64,000 nucleotides of DNA from SHAN690 sp023262195 (GCA_038142005.1 JAYQJE010000001.1:310001-374000); one strand, 5' to 3'; counted from the first letter of the stretch, positions 30,809 to 42,000 are shown. Translations and numbers: made by a program. Notes: generated by a model from the sequence alone, not told the origin.

Positions 30809-30816
30809 TAGTTTTG
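30809..30816 (+). promoter_or_regulatory. Bacteroidota -7 box (MORN-repeat gene)
   Basis: TAGTTTTG is a perfect TAnnTTTG element whose last base lies six bases before the ATG at 30823, so the transcript may be leaderless. It would conflict with use of the alternative TTG start at 30814. Confidence 0.35.
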
Positions 30817-30822
30817 AAATCA

Positions 30823-32444
30823 ATGAGACGGATTGTTTTTCTATTGGTGCCAATGCTTTTTGGCTCATCAATCGCCTTAACTCAGCCCACGGATACGAAA
30901 AAGGCAAATATTGAACTAGAGCACTATGTGGACTACTATGATGATGAGCAAAAGCAGAAATACAGCGAAGGTGATTTCCTTTTAGGAAAAAAACATGGCA
31001 CATGGACCTATTACTATGAGAATGGGCAAAAACAAGAGCAATCAAACTTCAACAACGGACACCTCAGTGGTCAGGTAATTTACTGGTATAATAACGGTCA
31101 GAGGCAAAGCGAGGGTTATTTTAAACTCCTTTATCAAAATGGGTTGCTCGCATCCTTACGGGACAGTATCTATAAGGAATGGCATCCCAACGGAAATATG
31201 GCTAAAAAAGGTCAATACTTTTATGATGTACCTCAAGGTGATTGGGTATTTTGGTTCGCAGAGGGTGATAAGTGGAAGGAAATAAAATACGACAACGGCA
31301 GAGCCAAACCCCTTAATGGATGGGATAAAAACTTCAAGCAAACCCTTTCTAAAGGTGAAGGAATTCTTTATGAGTACTATGAGTCTGGACCATTGAAAGC
31401 CCAATTGGTCATTCAAGACTCGACATTCACTGGCAATGCACAGTACTTCTATACCAATGCAAGTACCGAAATGGAGGGGACACTTATTGAGAATGAAAAA
31501 AATGGCGTTTGGCACTATTACTATGATGATGGCCAACCACAAAGGGACGTCAGTTATGACAAAAACATACTTGACGGGCCTTATAAAAGCTGGCATCGCA
31601 ACGGTGAAATAAGCGTTTCTGGGCAGTATAAAAAGGGTAGAAAACATGGTCAATGGACTTGGAATTTTGAAAATGGCAAGCCTGAAATGATTGGCGAATT
31701 TCAAGATGGTCTACAGCATGGTATCTGGACTTACTATTATGACAACGGCCAAATTGAAGCGACAGGCATGTTCGAAAAGAATCAAAGAGAAGGTGAATGG
31801 AAAATGTATTATCGTGAGGGGCAACTATGGAAAAATGGGCTGTACTCAAAGGATAAAAAGCATGGCCACTGGAAGATTTATTTCGAAACGGGCCAAATAC
31901 TTCAAGAAGGCGATTTCGATTCTGGAAAAGAAAATGGAGAATGGTCTAGCTGGTATCAAAATGGTCAAATGAAAGACCAAGGTGTCTATAAACTGGGCGT
32001 GATGGACGGTGAGTGGAAGGGTTGGTTTCCAAACGGAAAAATGAACTACAGCGGCACTCGAAAAGAGGGACAAAAAGCTGGTGAGTGGAAATACGGTTAC
32101 CAAAATGGGAAGATGCGTGAAGAAGGTTCTTACAACAACAGTGGGCTAAAAGAAGGAGCTTGGACATACTATTATGAAGCCGGAAACATCGACTACACTT
32201 GTAATTACAGCAATGGTTCAAAAGATGGAAAATGCATCTATTATCATCCTCATGGAGCAAAAATGAGACAAGAAAGCTACAACCTTGATTTACTGGATGG
32301 AAAGAGCCAAATGTGGGATAAAAAGGCAATCTTATTAGCGTACGTAACTATAAGGAAGGTATGTTACACGGTAAGGTAGTCAACTACGATGAGGAGGGTA
32401 AAGTCGTCAATCAATCCACCTATAAAAACGGCTTACGAAATTGA
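30823..32444 (+). CDS. Exported MORN_2/YwqK-type repeat protein (frameshifted)
   Basis: The restored protein is about 540 residues: a signal peptide (MRRIVFLLVPMLFGSSIALTQ) and then about 18 degenerate repeats of roughly 23 residues with the core YYYDNGQ followed by G-x-W/K and YY, the MORN_2 pattern. Examples are GTWTYYYENGQKQEQ and GEWKMYYREGQLWKNG. The frame breaks in an A5 run at 32320-32324; one more A joins SQMWDKK to GNLISVRNYKEGMLHG and adds about 40 residues to the TGA at 32444. Repeats of this kind usually mediate protein binding; the partner is unknown. Confidence 0.83.
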
Positions 32445-32467
32445 TGCGAAATCAATAAGCAAATGCA

Positions 32468-32475
32468 TATATTTG
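32468..32475 (+). promoter_or_regulatory. Bacteroidota -7 box (rimP-nusA-infB operon)
   Basis: TATATTTG matches TAnnTTTG exactly. A TTG at 32441-32443 lies slightly further upstream than the usual -33 spacing. It is upstream of the hairpin at 32500-32527, so transcription from here must pass the terminator before reaching rimP. Confidence 0.45.
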
Positions 32476-32499
32476 CCGCGAAATAGGGAAAAGATTTGT

Positions 32500-32527
32500 G
32501 AGGCCGACCAAATGGCCTCTTTTTTTT
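32500..32527 (+). terminator. Intrinsic terminator in the rimP leader (probable attenuator)
   Basis: A perfect six-base-pair stem, GAGGCC (32500-32505) with GGCCTC (32514-32519), closes an eight-base loop and is followed by eight T (32520-32527). The rimP ATG is only 13 bases after the T run, too little room for a separate promoter. The hairpin therefore sits within the leader of the rimP-nusA-infB mRNA rather than merely ending the MORN gene upstream, though it could do both. Confidence 0.75.
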
Positions 32528-32540
32528 GCCGTACGGAGAG

Positions 32541-32990
32541 ATGATTTCACAACAAAGAATAGAAGAATTGGTAACCGAGAAGCTTGATGGTTCGGATCTA
32601 TTTCTTGTTGAGGTTCAAATTGGTATGGGAAACAAAATACTTGTGGAAATAGATGGGGATAATGGCGTGGGGATCGATCATTGCGTGTCATTGAGCAGGC
32701 ACATTGAAGGCAGTCTAGATAGAGACGTTGAAGATTTTGAGCTCTCAGTAACCTCTTCTGGCTTAGGGAGACCCCTTAAAATAGAAAGGCAATTCGCTAA
32801 GAATATTGGTAGAACGGTAGCTCTAAAAAAAACTGATGGCACGGTAGTCGAAGGTCAAATGCTTTCAGCAAATGATGGAGTAACACTGCTAATGCCAGCA
32901 GCAAAAAAGAAAAAAAAATTACCCGAACGTGAAGAACACTTTGGGGCTGATGAAATAAGTGAAGTGAAAGTGAAAATTGTATTTAACTAA
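32541..32990 (+). CDS. rimP: Ribosome maturation factor
   Basis: RimP helps assemble the 30S ribosomal subunit. The 149-residue product has the two-domain family layout: an N-terminal part with LFLVEVQIGMGNKILVEIDG and the signature ELSVTSSGLGRPLK, then a small C-terminal barrel. The ATG at 32541 is preceded by GGAGAG, one of the few Shine-Dalgarno-like sites in the window; an in-frame TTG at 32526 lies in the terminator T run and is unlikely. It is the first gene of the classic rimP-nusA-infB operon. Confidence 0.93.
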   Translation: MISQQRIEELVTEKLDGSDLFLVEVQIGMGNKILVEIDGDNGVGIDHCVSLSRHIEGSLDRDVEDFELSVTSSGLGRPLKIERQFAKNIGRTVALKKTDGTVVEGQMLSANDGVTLLMPAAKKKKKLPEREEHFGADEISEVKVKIVFN

Positions 32991-33004
32991 TTAATGGCAA
33001 TAGC

Positions 33005-34237
33005 ATGAATGCAGACGAATTAATTGAGTCGTTTCAGGACTTTAAAGATTTTAAGAACATAGACCGTGTAACTATGATGCACATTCTTGAAGATGTGATT
33101 CGAGACATGATCTTACGCGAGTTCGAAGATGATTCCAATTTTGACATTATTATCAACCCTGACAAAGGTGACCTAGAGATTTGGCGAAATCGAATGATCG
33201 TTGAAGACGGAGCAGTTGAAGATGATCTCACTGAAATTGCTTACTCCCAAGCCATAAAAATTGAGCCCGACTTTGAAGTTGGCGAAGAAGCTTCGGAGGA
33301 ATTGAAAATTGAAAACTTCGGAAGACGAGCAATACTGAGTATGCGTCAGAATCTTGTAGGAAAAATTCAGGAGCTAGAGAAAGACAGCATCTACAAGAAA
33401 TACAAAGACCGAGTTGGTGATATAATTACCGGAGAAGTCTATCAAATCTGGAAAAGAGAAATTCTTGTGCTGGATGACGAAGGCAACGAACTTGTTTTGC
33501 CTAAATCGGAACAAATTCCAACAGATTATTTTAAGAAGGGTGATACAGTAAGAGCTGTTGTTAGCAAGGTTGACATGAAGAATGCCAATCCTGTGATAAT
33601 CCTATCGCGTACCTCGCCTGCATTTCTCGAGCGCCTATTTGAAATGGAAGTGCCAGAAATATTTGACGGACTTATCACCATTAAGAAAATTGTTCGTGAG
33701 CCCGGTGAACGTGCGAAAGTTGCCGTTGAATCTTACGATGATCGAATTGACCCAGTTGGAGCCTGCGTGGGCATGAAAGGCTCTAGGATTCATGGAATCG
33801 TTAGAGAGTTGAGAAACGAAAACATTGACGTAATTAACTTCACGGCAAACTCTCAACTTTTCATTCAACGTGCGTTAAGCCCAGCTAAAATTACCAGCAT
33901 CGCCTTAAATGAAGATGGGCACGCTAAGGTTTTCTTGAAGCCTGACCAAGTCTCACTCGCCATCGGTAAAGGAGGCCATAATATTAAATTAGCCGGAAAA
34001 CTCACCGGTTATGAAATTGATGTTTTCCGTGAGTCTGAAGATGACATGGAAGATGTAGATCTGGAAGAGTTTGCAGATGAAATCGATCACTGGATTATTG
34101 ATGAGCTTAAGGCCATTGGCTGTGACACTGCAAAGAGTGTTATTGAGATTGGTGCTGAGGACCTAGTGAAGCGAACTGATTTAGAAGAAGAAACAATACA
34201 AGAAATCCTTCAAATCTTGAAGGCTGAATTTGAATAA
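33005..34237 (+). CDS. nusA: Transcription termination/antitermination factor NusA
   Basis: NusA binds RNA polymerase and modulates pausing, termination and antitermination. The 410-residue protein has the N-terminal polymerase-binding domain (about 1-125), an S1 domain (about 135-200, GDIITGEVYQIWK), two KH domains with GACVGMKGSRI and AIGKGGHNIKLA, and a short helix-hairpin-helix-like C-terminus. This length is typical for Bacteroidota. It is 14 bases after rimP. The leader terminator upstream of rimP makes feedback control by NusA plausible. Confidence 0.97.
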   Translation: MNADELIESFQDFKDFKNIDRVTMMHILEDVIRDMILREFEDDSNFDIIINPDKGDLEIWRNRMIVEDGAVEDDLTEIAYSQAIKIEPDFEVGEEASEELKIENFGRRAILSMRQNLVGKIQELEKDSIYKKYKDRVGDIITGEVYQIWKREILVLDDEGNELVLPKSEQIPTDYFKKGDTVRAVVSKVDMKNANPVIILSRTSPAFLERLFEMEVPEIFDGLITIKKIVREPGERAKVAVESYDDRIDPVGACVGMKGSRIHGIVRELRNENIDVINFTANSQLFIQRALSPAKITSIALNEDGHAKVFLKPDQVSLAIGKGGHNIKLAGKLTGYEIDVFRESEDDMEDVDLEEFADEIDHWIIDELKAIGCDTAKSVIEIGAEDLVKRTDLEEETIQEILQILKAEFE

Positions 34238-34276
34238 GCTCAAACCACGAAATATTTTAACGAGATTCGCAATTAT

Positions 34277-37007
34277 ATGGCAGAGAAAGCTCCAATAAGA
34301 CTTAGCAAAGCAGCACGTGAATTAAATGTGGGAATTTCAACTCTGGTTGATTTTTTGGCTGAGAAAGGCATTGAAGTTGATGCAAGGCCAAACACCAAAA
34401 TCGACTCTGAGGCATATCAGCTACTCCAAAACGAGTATGCACCTGATATGGCTAAAAAACAAAAGTCAGAGGAGTTATCGCAAAACAAGGTGGTACGAGA
34501 AACCATATCCCTTGAAAACCAAACTGAAGAAAAACAGTCAAAAAAGGCTGATCAGGACGAAATTCTCATTAAAAATGTTGGCGCATTTGAGGAGCAACCG
34601 AAAGCTAAATCAGTTGATCCTGAGCCAAAAAAGATCTTAGAAGAAAAGGAAACGGCAAAAGAACCAGCAAAGTCAGCGGATGGTGGCCCAACGGTTGTAG
34701 GTAAAATTGACCTCTCCACAATAAAATCCAACCGTCCGAAAAAGAAGGATGAGCCGAAAAAAGAGGCCGAAATTAAAAGTGAGGAAACTCCTAAAATCCC
34801 TGCTGAAAAGCCCGATGAAAAAACTGAGAAAACTGAGAAAACGGCTAAGGACGAAGCACCTGTAAAAACTGAATTCCTCAAAACAAAAGCAGATAAACTA
34901 GATGGACCAAAACTGGTCGGAAAGATCGAGCTACCGGCATCTTCTCGACCTGACAAGAAACCCGCTGGGAGTAGTGATTCTGAGAAGGGAAGAAGAAAGC
35001 GAAAACGCATTACACAGGTAGTTCCTGGAAAGGACGGTAATCGCTCTGGTGATAGACAAGGTCGCGGTAAGAGAGGTCAAAAAGCAGTACCAAAAGCGGA
35101 ACTCACGGAAGAAGAAATCCAAAACCAGGTTCGTGAAACGCTTGCTGCACTTAAGAATAAGGGTAAGTCAACCCGATCAAAATACAGACGTGAACGAAGG
35201 GATGCTGTTAGCGAGAAGATCCAAAAGGAAATTGAGCAGCAAGAAGATGAAAAGAAAATTTTAAAGCTTACAGAATTTGTTACCGTAAGTGAACTTGCCA
35301 CCATGATGGGCATTTCGGCCACCGAAGTCATTTCTATGTGTATGACTCTAGGTATGATGGTTTCTATTAACCAGAGGCTTGATCAAGAAACCCTAACGCT
35401 GCTTGCAGAGGAATTTGGTTTCGAAGTAGAGTTTGTAGGCGCGGATATTGAAGAAAGCATTCAGGAGGAAGAAGAAGATGAAGAGAATCTTTCAGAAAGA
35501 CCTCCTATTGTAACCGTTATGGGTCACGTAGATCATGGAAAGACTTCCCTGTTGGATTATATAAGAACAGAGAACGTCATTGCTGGTGAAGCAGGCGGTA
35601 TAACCCAGCATATTGGAGCATATAACGTAGAACTAGAAGACGGTAAGACCATAACTTTCTTAGATACTCCAGGTCACGAAGCGTTTACAGCAATGCGTGC
35701 CCGCGGTGCTCAAGTAACTGATATTGCCATCATTGTGATTGCTGCTGATGATGCAGTAATGCCTCAAACAGTGGAAGCGATTAACCATGCCCAAGCTGCA
35801 GGTGTGCCTATGGTTTTTGCATTCAATAAAATTGATCGGGACGGTGCAAATGCAGATCGAATTAGAGAACAATTGGCCAACATGAACATTCTTGTTGAGG
35901 ACTGGGGTGGTAAATTCCAATGCCAAGAGGTTTCTGCCAAGAGTGGTTTAAATATTGACGAATTACTAGAAAAGGTTTTGCTCGAAGCTGAACTACTTGA
36001 GCTGAAAGCAAACGCAGATCGAATGGCAAGAGGCACAGTCATCGAAGCAAGCTTGGATAAAGGACGTGGTTACACCTCCACGCTGCTTGTACAAACAGGT
36101 ACCCTAAAAGTAGGAGATATGTTACTCGCAGGCAGCAACTATGGCCGTGTTAAGGCCATGTTTAATGAGCGAGGAACTGCCGTAGAAGTTGCGGGACCAT
36201 CTCACCCAGTTAGTATCCTTGGATTCAATGGCGCCCCCTAGCGCAGGTGACACTTTTGTAGTAATGGAAGACGAAAGAGAGGTTAAAAATCTCGCTTTCA
36301 AACGTCAACAACTACAACGTGAACAAAGCGTTAGAACCCAAAGAAGAAGAACACTAGAAGATATAGGAGAGATCATCCAACTAGGTGATTATCATGAAAT
36401 TAATGTGATTGTTAAAGGAGATGTTGATGGTTCTGTAGAGGCTCTAGCAGACTCTATGTTAAAACTATCGACTGAGAATATTGCAATTAACGTAATTCAC
36501 AAGTCGGTTGGACAGATTTCCGAATCTGATGTACTTCTCGCGACTGCCTCTGAAGCGATTATTGTAGGTTTCCAAGTTCGTCCATCTGCTCAAGCACGTA
36601 AGCGTGCAGAAACAGAAGGAATTGAGATTAGACTATATTCCATCATCTATGATGCTATCAATGATATGAAGTCAGCGATGGAAGGAATGCTTAAGCCTAA
36701 GATCGAGGAGAAAGTCGTTTGTAACATCGAAGTTCGAGAGACATTCAAGATCAGTAAAGTTGGTACGATTGCAGGTTGCTATGTTCTTGATGGTACCGTT
36801 TCTAGAAATACAAAAGTTCGAGTGATTAGGGATGGTGTGGTAATTCACACCGGAACATTAGGTTCTCTAAAACGATTTAAGGACGATGTCAAGGAAGTCA
36901 AGTCCGGTTTTGAGTGTGGTTTAAACATCGATAATTTCAATGATATTAAAGAAGGCGACATTATCGAAGGTTATGAAGAAGTTGAAGTAGCCCAGAAGCT
37001 CTCTTAA
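34277..37007 (+). CDS. infB: Translation initiation factor IF-2 (frameshifted)
   Basis: IF-2 is the GTPase that brings initiator tRNA to the ribosome. The restored protein is about 909 residues: an N-terminal IF2N-like segment, a long Lys/Glu-rich linker (about 60-330), then the G domain with GHVDHGKTS (G1), DTPGHEAF (G3) and NKID (G4), and C-terminal domains ending near GDIIEGYEEVEV. The frame breaks in a C5 run at 36234-36238; removing one C joins ILGFNGAP to SAGDTFVVMEDE. The first frame stops at 36241. As an essential gene with family sequence on both sides, it is almost certainly intact in the organism. Confidence 0.95.
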
Positions 37008-37009
37008 AT

Positions 37010-37525
37010 CTAACTCATTTCTGAAAATGAGCTTCGAATTCTATCTGAAACAATATAGGCTGATGGATATTGAGCCTTCAATAAATCAAGACTCTGAGTG
37101 GCCTCTACCCTAGTTCTAAAATCGCCTATTCGCAATACCCAATTCGGTGATTTCCATAATGTGTATGACGGAAAATCAGGATATTCTTGAATAAATTCAG
37201 CTTGTTTATCAAAAGCATTTGTCTTAGCTGAAGGTCCAGAATTCGAAAAAAGTTGAACTCGAAACCCAAGTTGTCCATCCTCTTTTCTATCTAAGGAGTC
37301 GATTAAGCTTAAGAAATCCTCCAATGTATCTGACATCATAAGCATGCTTTTATCTTTAGATTGAGCATTAGAATTCAACCACTGCGAAGGAGAAGCAGTT
37401 ACTATTTCATGTTGGTCTATTCTCAGCCCATTAGTATCCTGATCTCGTTGCACGCCAACAGTTTGTGTAAACGAAACAGACCAAGACCCAATGAAAATGA
37501 GCACCACAGCAAACCTTTTTGTCAT
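37010..37525 (-). CDS. SPOR domain protein
   Basis: The 171-residue protein has a signal peptide (MTKRFAVVLIFIGSWSVSFTQ) and a C-terminal SPOR domain (about 85-165, GFRVQLFSNSGPSA through WVLRIGDFRTRVEA). SPOR domains bind denuded peptidoglycan, often at the division site. No other domain is visible. It converges on infB with a two-base gap; the CTCATTT/AAATGAG inverted repeat at 37014-37031 could act as a weak shared terminator but lacks a T run. It is divergent from the act operon. Confidence 0.88.
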   Translation of the reverse strand: MTKRFAVVLIFIGSWSVSFTQTVGVQRDQDTNGLRIDQHEIVTASPSQWLNSNAQSKDKSMLMMSDTLEDFLSLIDSLDRKEDGQLGFRVQLFSNSGPSAKTNAFDKQAEFIQEYPDFPSYTLWKSPNWVLRIGDFRTRVEATQSLDLLKAQYPSAYIVSDRIRSSFSEMS

Positions 37526-37692
37526 AAGAGCAAAACTACTCTTAGTCAGAACCTTTAGGTATTCATCAGATATTCACACATAGCGTAAATACCTGAAATC
37601 ATTTAGTTTAAGCTAACTATTTAGACTAGTTTTAAATTAGTAAGGCGCTAGGCTTTTTTAACGATTTCCTAAATCTTAAATACCCTTTCTCT

Positions 37693-37700
37693 TAAATTTG
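37693..37700 (+). promoter_or_regulatory. Bacteroidota -7 box (act-cox operon)
   Basis: TAAATTTG matches TAnnTTTG exactly, 47 bases before the actA ATG. It lies in the 222-base divergent gap (37526-37747), which shows no other gene or structure. No well-spaced -33 TTG was found. Confidence 0.45.
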
Positions 37701-37747
37701 CGACCGCTTTCTGACCACCCTTTAACAACTGTAAACTGAAAGAAAAT

Positions 37748-39019
37748 ATGCGAAAAACGTGGGTGAGCCAAAAGGGTATACTATTAACATCCCTCGGGAT
37801 TTTTACCCTGCTCCTAATGTCATCACCAGCCGTTGCGCAACTCGATGGTGAAGCGATTTTCAAGGCAAACTGTTCCTCCTGTCACAAACCTGATAAAAAA
37901 GTCGTAGGCCCAGCTCTGAAAGGGGCGCGTGAGGCTTGGGTTGAGAGAACAGGCGACACTGAAGCCTTGATTGCTTGGGTGCAGAATTCTCAGGATTATC
38001 TCAAAAACTCTGGAGACTCTTATGCCAAGAAGCTCTATGAAGAATATAATCAAAGTGTTATGACGGCAATGCCGCTTTCGGCAGATGAAATCATGGCCGT
38101 TTTTGATTATATCGATGCATATGAACCTCCGGTGGCTCAAGCGGCCGATACTGGAGACATGACTACGGAAGGCGGTGGCGCTGCAGAATCGAGCGATCCA
38201 ACCGCTTGGCTTTTAATCATTGTGGTCATTTTGTTCATCGTTTTCAGAGTACTCTGGAGTGTTTCAAAAAATCTCGAACGTGTTAAAAGCAAACAAACTG
38301 GTGACGAGGTTGAGGATATTGATTTCTTAGCAGCACTTGGCCATTATTTCAAGAAAAATCAAGTGCTTACGGTAATTATCGTAGTTTTAATTTCAGCGTA
38401 TATTGCCATCCTTGGGTGGGACTGGCTCAACGGCATTGGGGTTTATCAATCCTATCAGCCCACGCAGCCCATATGGTTCTCACACAAAATTCACGCTGGT
38501 CAAAATGGAATTAATTGTGTGTATTGCCACAATTCGGTTGAAAAAAGTAAATCAGCCGGAATTCCTTCAGTTAACATATGTATGAACTGTCATATGGGTG
38601 TTCAAGAAGGGAAGGTTTCTGGCACAAAAGAGATTGCTAAAATCTATGATGCAATTGGTTGGGATCCTGACAAAGGCAGATATATTGAGGGTTACGAACA
38701 AAAGCCAATTGAATGGGTACGAATTCACAACCTGCAAGATTTTGTATACTTCAATCATAGCCAGCACGTAGTTGTAGGCAAGCAAGAATGTCAAACTTGC
38801 CATGGCCCGATTGAGGAAATGGATGAAGTTTATCAATATTCAGAATTAACCATGGGATGGTGCATCAATTGTCACAGAGAAACAGATGTAACCATGGATG
38901 ATAATGGATACTATGAGAGAATCCACGATGATCTCGTTGAAAAGCACAAAGAGGAAGGTAAAGAAACATTTAAGGTTGAAGATATTGGTGGCCTTGAATG
39001 CGTGAAGTGTCACTATTAA
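37748..39019 (+). CDS. actA: Alternative complex III subunit ActA with extra N-terminal cytochrome c domain
   Basis: ActA is the multiheme cytochrome c subunit of alternative complex III, which oxidises quinol and passes electrons toward cytochrome oxidase. The 423-residue protein has a signal peptide and six CxxCH heme motifs: CSSCH (about residue 42) in an N-terminal mono-heme domain, a membrane segment near residue 155, a second near 205, then CVYCH, CMNCH, CQTCH, CINCH and CVKCH in the pentaheme ActA domain. The N-terminal cytochrome is an addition to the basic pentaheme form. It is the first gene of the operon and ends 19 bases before actB. Confidence 0.92.
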   Translation: MRKTWVSQKGILLTSLGIFTLLLMSSPAVAQLDGEAIFKANCSSCHKPDKKVVGPALKGAREAWVERTGDTEALIAWVQNSQDYLKNSGDSYAKKLYEEYNQSVMTAMPLSADEIMAVFDYIDAYEPPVAQAADTGDMTTEGGGAAESSDPTAWLLIIVVILFIVFRVLWSVSKNLERVKSKQTGDEVEDIDFLAALGHYFKKNQVLTVIIVVLISAYIAILGWDWLNGIGVYQSYQPTQPIWFSHKIHAGQNGINCVYCHNSVEKSKSAGIPSVNICMNCHMGVQEGKVSGTKEIAKIYDAIGWDPDKGRYIEGYEQKPIEWVRIHNLQDFVYFNHSQHVVVGKQECQTCHGPIEEMDEVYQYSELTMGWCINCHRETDVTMDDNGYYERIHDDLVEKHKEEGKETFKVEDIGGLECVKCHY

Positions 39020-39038
39020 TTGGAAGCTCCTGAGCACT

Positions 39039-42000
39039 ATGAGTAAGAATAAAATATACTGGAGAGGATCTGAGGAACTTGAAAAAGATCCGGCATTTCT
39101 TAAAACTGCAGACAAAGAATTTTCAGAAGAACTACCGATTGAGCAATTCCTAGGTAAGAAGGAGTTGGATTCGACCAACACGAGTAGAAGAGACTTTCTG
39201 AAATTCATGGGCTTTGGAATCACTGCGGCCACGTTGGCTGCATGTGAAACTCCCGTTGTTAAAAGCTTACCCTACGTGGTCAAGCCAAATGATGTGATGC
39301 CAGGGATTGCAAACTATTACGCATCTACATACTTCGATGGAACCGACTATGCCAGCATTTTGGTCAAGACTCGTGAAGGCAGACCAATTCATATCGAAGG
39401 AAATAAGCTTTCTACCGTAACAAAAGGAGGTGTCAGTGCTAGAGTAAACTCATCTGTACTCTCTCTATACAACACGAAAAGATATCAATCTCCAATGATC
39501 GATGGGGCTCCTGCTACTTGGACCAGTATTGATTCATCGGTAGGTTCAGCATTGCAATCAATTAAAGAAACTGGGGGTAATGCAAGAATTTTGAGCTCAA
39601 CCATCATCAGTCCATCATCTTTAGAATTGATCAATAAACTAAAGGCGTGGATGGAAGAAGACGGAGCTTCGCTAACGCACACCATGTATGATGCTGACTC
39701 GTACTCAGCCGTAAGAGCAGCACACAAAGCAACCCATGGTTCTTCCATGGTACCCAATTATCATTTTAATAAAGCTAAGTCTGTGGTTTCAATAAATTCA
39801 GACTTTTTGATCAACGGCATAAATCCAATCGGATTTGCACGTGATTACGGAGTAATGAGAAATCCAGATACTGGAATGAGCCGTCATTACCAGTTTGAAA
39901 CAACGCTCACCAGTACTGGATCTGCTGCAGATGTGAGAGGAGCAATTAAACCCTCTGAACAAGGAGCAGTAGCAATAATGCTTCATAATGAAGTAGCAAA
40001 GCTTACTGGAGGATCGACTCTAGCGCCAAAGTCTTTGGCCAACGATGACAATAACGTTCAAGCAAAGATTTCAGATGCAGCGAAACACTTGGTTGCCAAT
40101 AAAGGGAAATCCATCGTTATTGCTGGAGCGAATGACACAAACATTCAGATGATAGTAAATGCTGTCAATGAAATGCTTGGAAACTATGGGGCTACCATCA
40201 ATGCTGAAGCACCGCTTCATTTAAGAAAAGGTGATGATACATCGGTCGCAGGTTTGGTATCAGAAATGAAGTCTGGAGCCGTAGATGCGATAATGTTAAT
40301 TGATTGTGACCCTATTTATAACTTACCTGGGTCTTTAGGTTTTGCGGAAGCACTTTCCAAGGTTAAAGCCAGAATAGCTTTCTCAGAAAAACCAAATGCT
40401 TCTTCTGAAGCTTGCAACTATATCTGCGCAACTGGTCATTACTTAGAGCATTGGAATGATGCTAATCCTGCTGGTGATAGTGTAAGTTTTACCCAGCCCG
40501 CAATCCAATCTATTTATGATACCAAGCAATGGCAAGATTCCTTTTTAAATTGGCTTGGTGAAGATCGAACCTATTACGATTACCTCAAGGCTAAGTGGAA
40601 CAGTGATGTAACCGCACAAGATGATCCGAATGTTGTTTTCGCCAGCCGATGGAATAAATCAATACAAGATGGAGTCGCTACAATGTCCTCAGGAGTCGCG
40701 GCTAAGTCTATAGTATCTAATGAGCCATCTTCAAGCACTGGGCCGATGACAGATTCAGGCTCACAGGATGCTATAGAAGGAGAAAATTCTTCTTCGGTTA
40801 GCTCGATTCAGGCAGCAGCTTCTGCAATAAGTGGTGGAGCTGAAGGTTGGGAGATTGATTTTTATAAAAAAGCTGGAATAGGTACCGGTAATTATTCTGA
40901 CAATCCCTGGTTGCAGGAATTGCCAGACCCAGTAACCAAAGTGGTTTGGGATCATTATGCCACCATGAATCCGGTGGATATGAAAGAAATTGGTCTAAAC
41001 ACAATGATGGGCGAGCAGCAACGCGCTGGAATGATTCGTATTTCCAATGATGCTGGAATTCCAATGGAACTTCCTGTGGTATCACTTCCAGGCCAAAAGC
41101 GAGGCACTATTGGTGTAGCCCTTGGTTATGGTAATACCATAGTAAAAGAAGAAGGTGTCGAGCGCCTAATTGGAAAGAACGCTTACGCGGTATTAAGCTC
41201 TTCCAATGGTAACGTTCAATTTCACTCTACTGGAAGCTATGAAAAGCTTGAAATGCGTTACAATATTGCCTCCACGCAAAGTTCGCATACCATGATGGGT
41301 AGAAAAATTCTCAATGAAACTACACTATCAGCATTTGAGAATGAAACTAAGTCAGAATGGAATCCAGAGATAACCATTGCCAATGCCTACGGAGAGAAAG
41401 TAGCGGTGGACAAACTGGATTTATGGAATGAACATGCTATTGATCTTGGCCACAGATGGGGAATGTCAATTGACCTAAACAGCTGTATTGGCTGTGGTGC
41501 TTGTGTTACTGCATGTCACTCTGAAAATAACGTACCCATCGTTGGTAAAGACGAAGTAAATCGTATGCGAACCATGAGCTGGATTCGCATCGACCGATAT
41601 TATAGCAGCGATGCAGATCCTGAACTCCACGGAGATATTAATCAGGACAAGGATTATGATGCTATGGAGATTCCATCGGAATATCCTGAGGTAGGATTTA
41701 TGCCTGTAATGTGTCAACATTGTAATCATGCACCTTGTGAAACTGTGTGTCCTGTAGCCGCAACTACTCATAGTGATGAAGGCTTTAACCAGATGACTTA
41801 CAACCGTTGTATTGGTACGAGATACTGTGCCAATAACTGTCCATATAAAGGTCAGAAGGTTTAATTGGTTCAACTATGTAGCTGATCCAAAATTCACCAA
41901 TCTTAACCCATCGCAAGATGATTTGTCAAGAATGGTTCTTAATCCGGACGTGGTGGTACGATCAAGAGGTGTAATGGAGAAGTGCAGCATGTGCGTACAA

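Noticed and set aside
30900..32400. Possible CRISPR or DNA tandem repeat array
   Set aside because: The periodicity is at the protein level only (MORN_2 units); the DNA copies are divergent and there are no identical repeats with spacers.
32529..32536. CCGTACGG palindrome just before rimP as an operator
   Set aside because: An eight-base palindrome is expected by chance in this length of sequence and no regulator or second copy supports it.
36189..36241. Programmed frameshift in infB giving two IF-2 products
   Set aside because: The break is an extra C in a C5 run with no slippery heptamer or downstream structure evident, and similar breaks occur throughout the window in unrelated genes.
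37014..37031. Terminator between infB and the SPOR gene
   Set aside because: The CTCATTT/AAATGAG inverted repeat is AT-rich, only seven base pairs, lacks a T run and lies within the SPOR coding end; too weak to list as a terminator.
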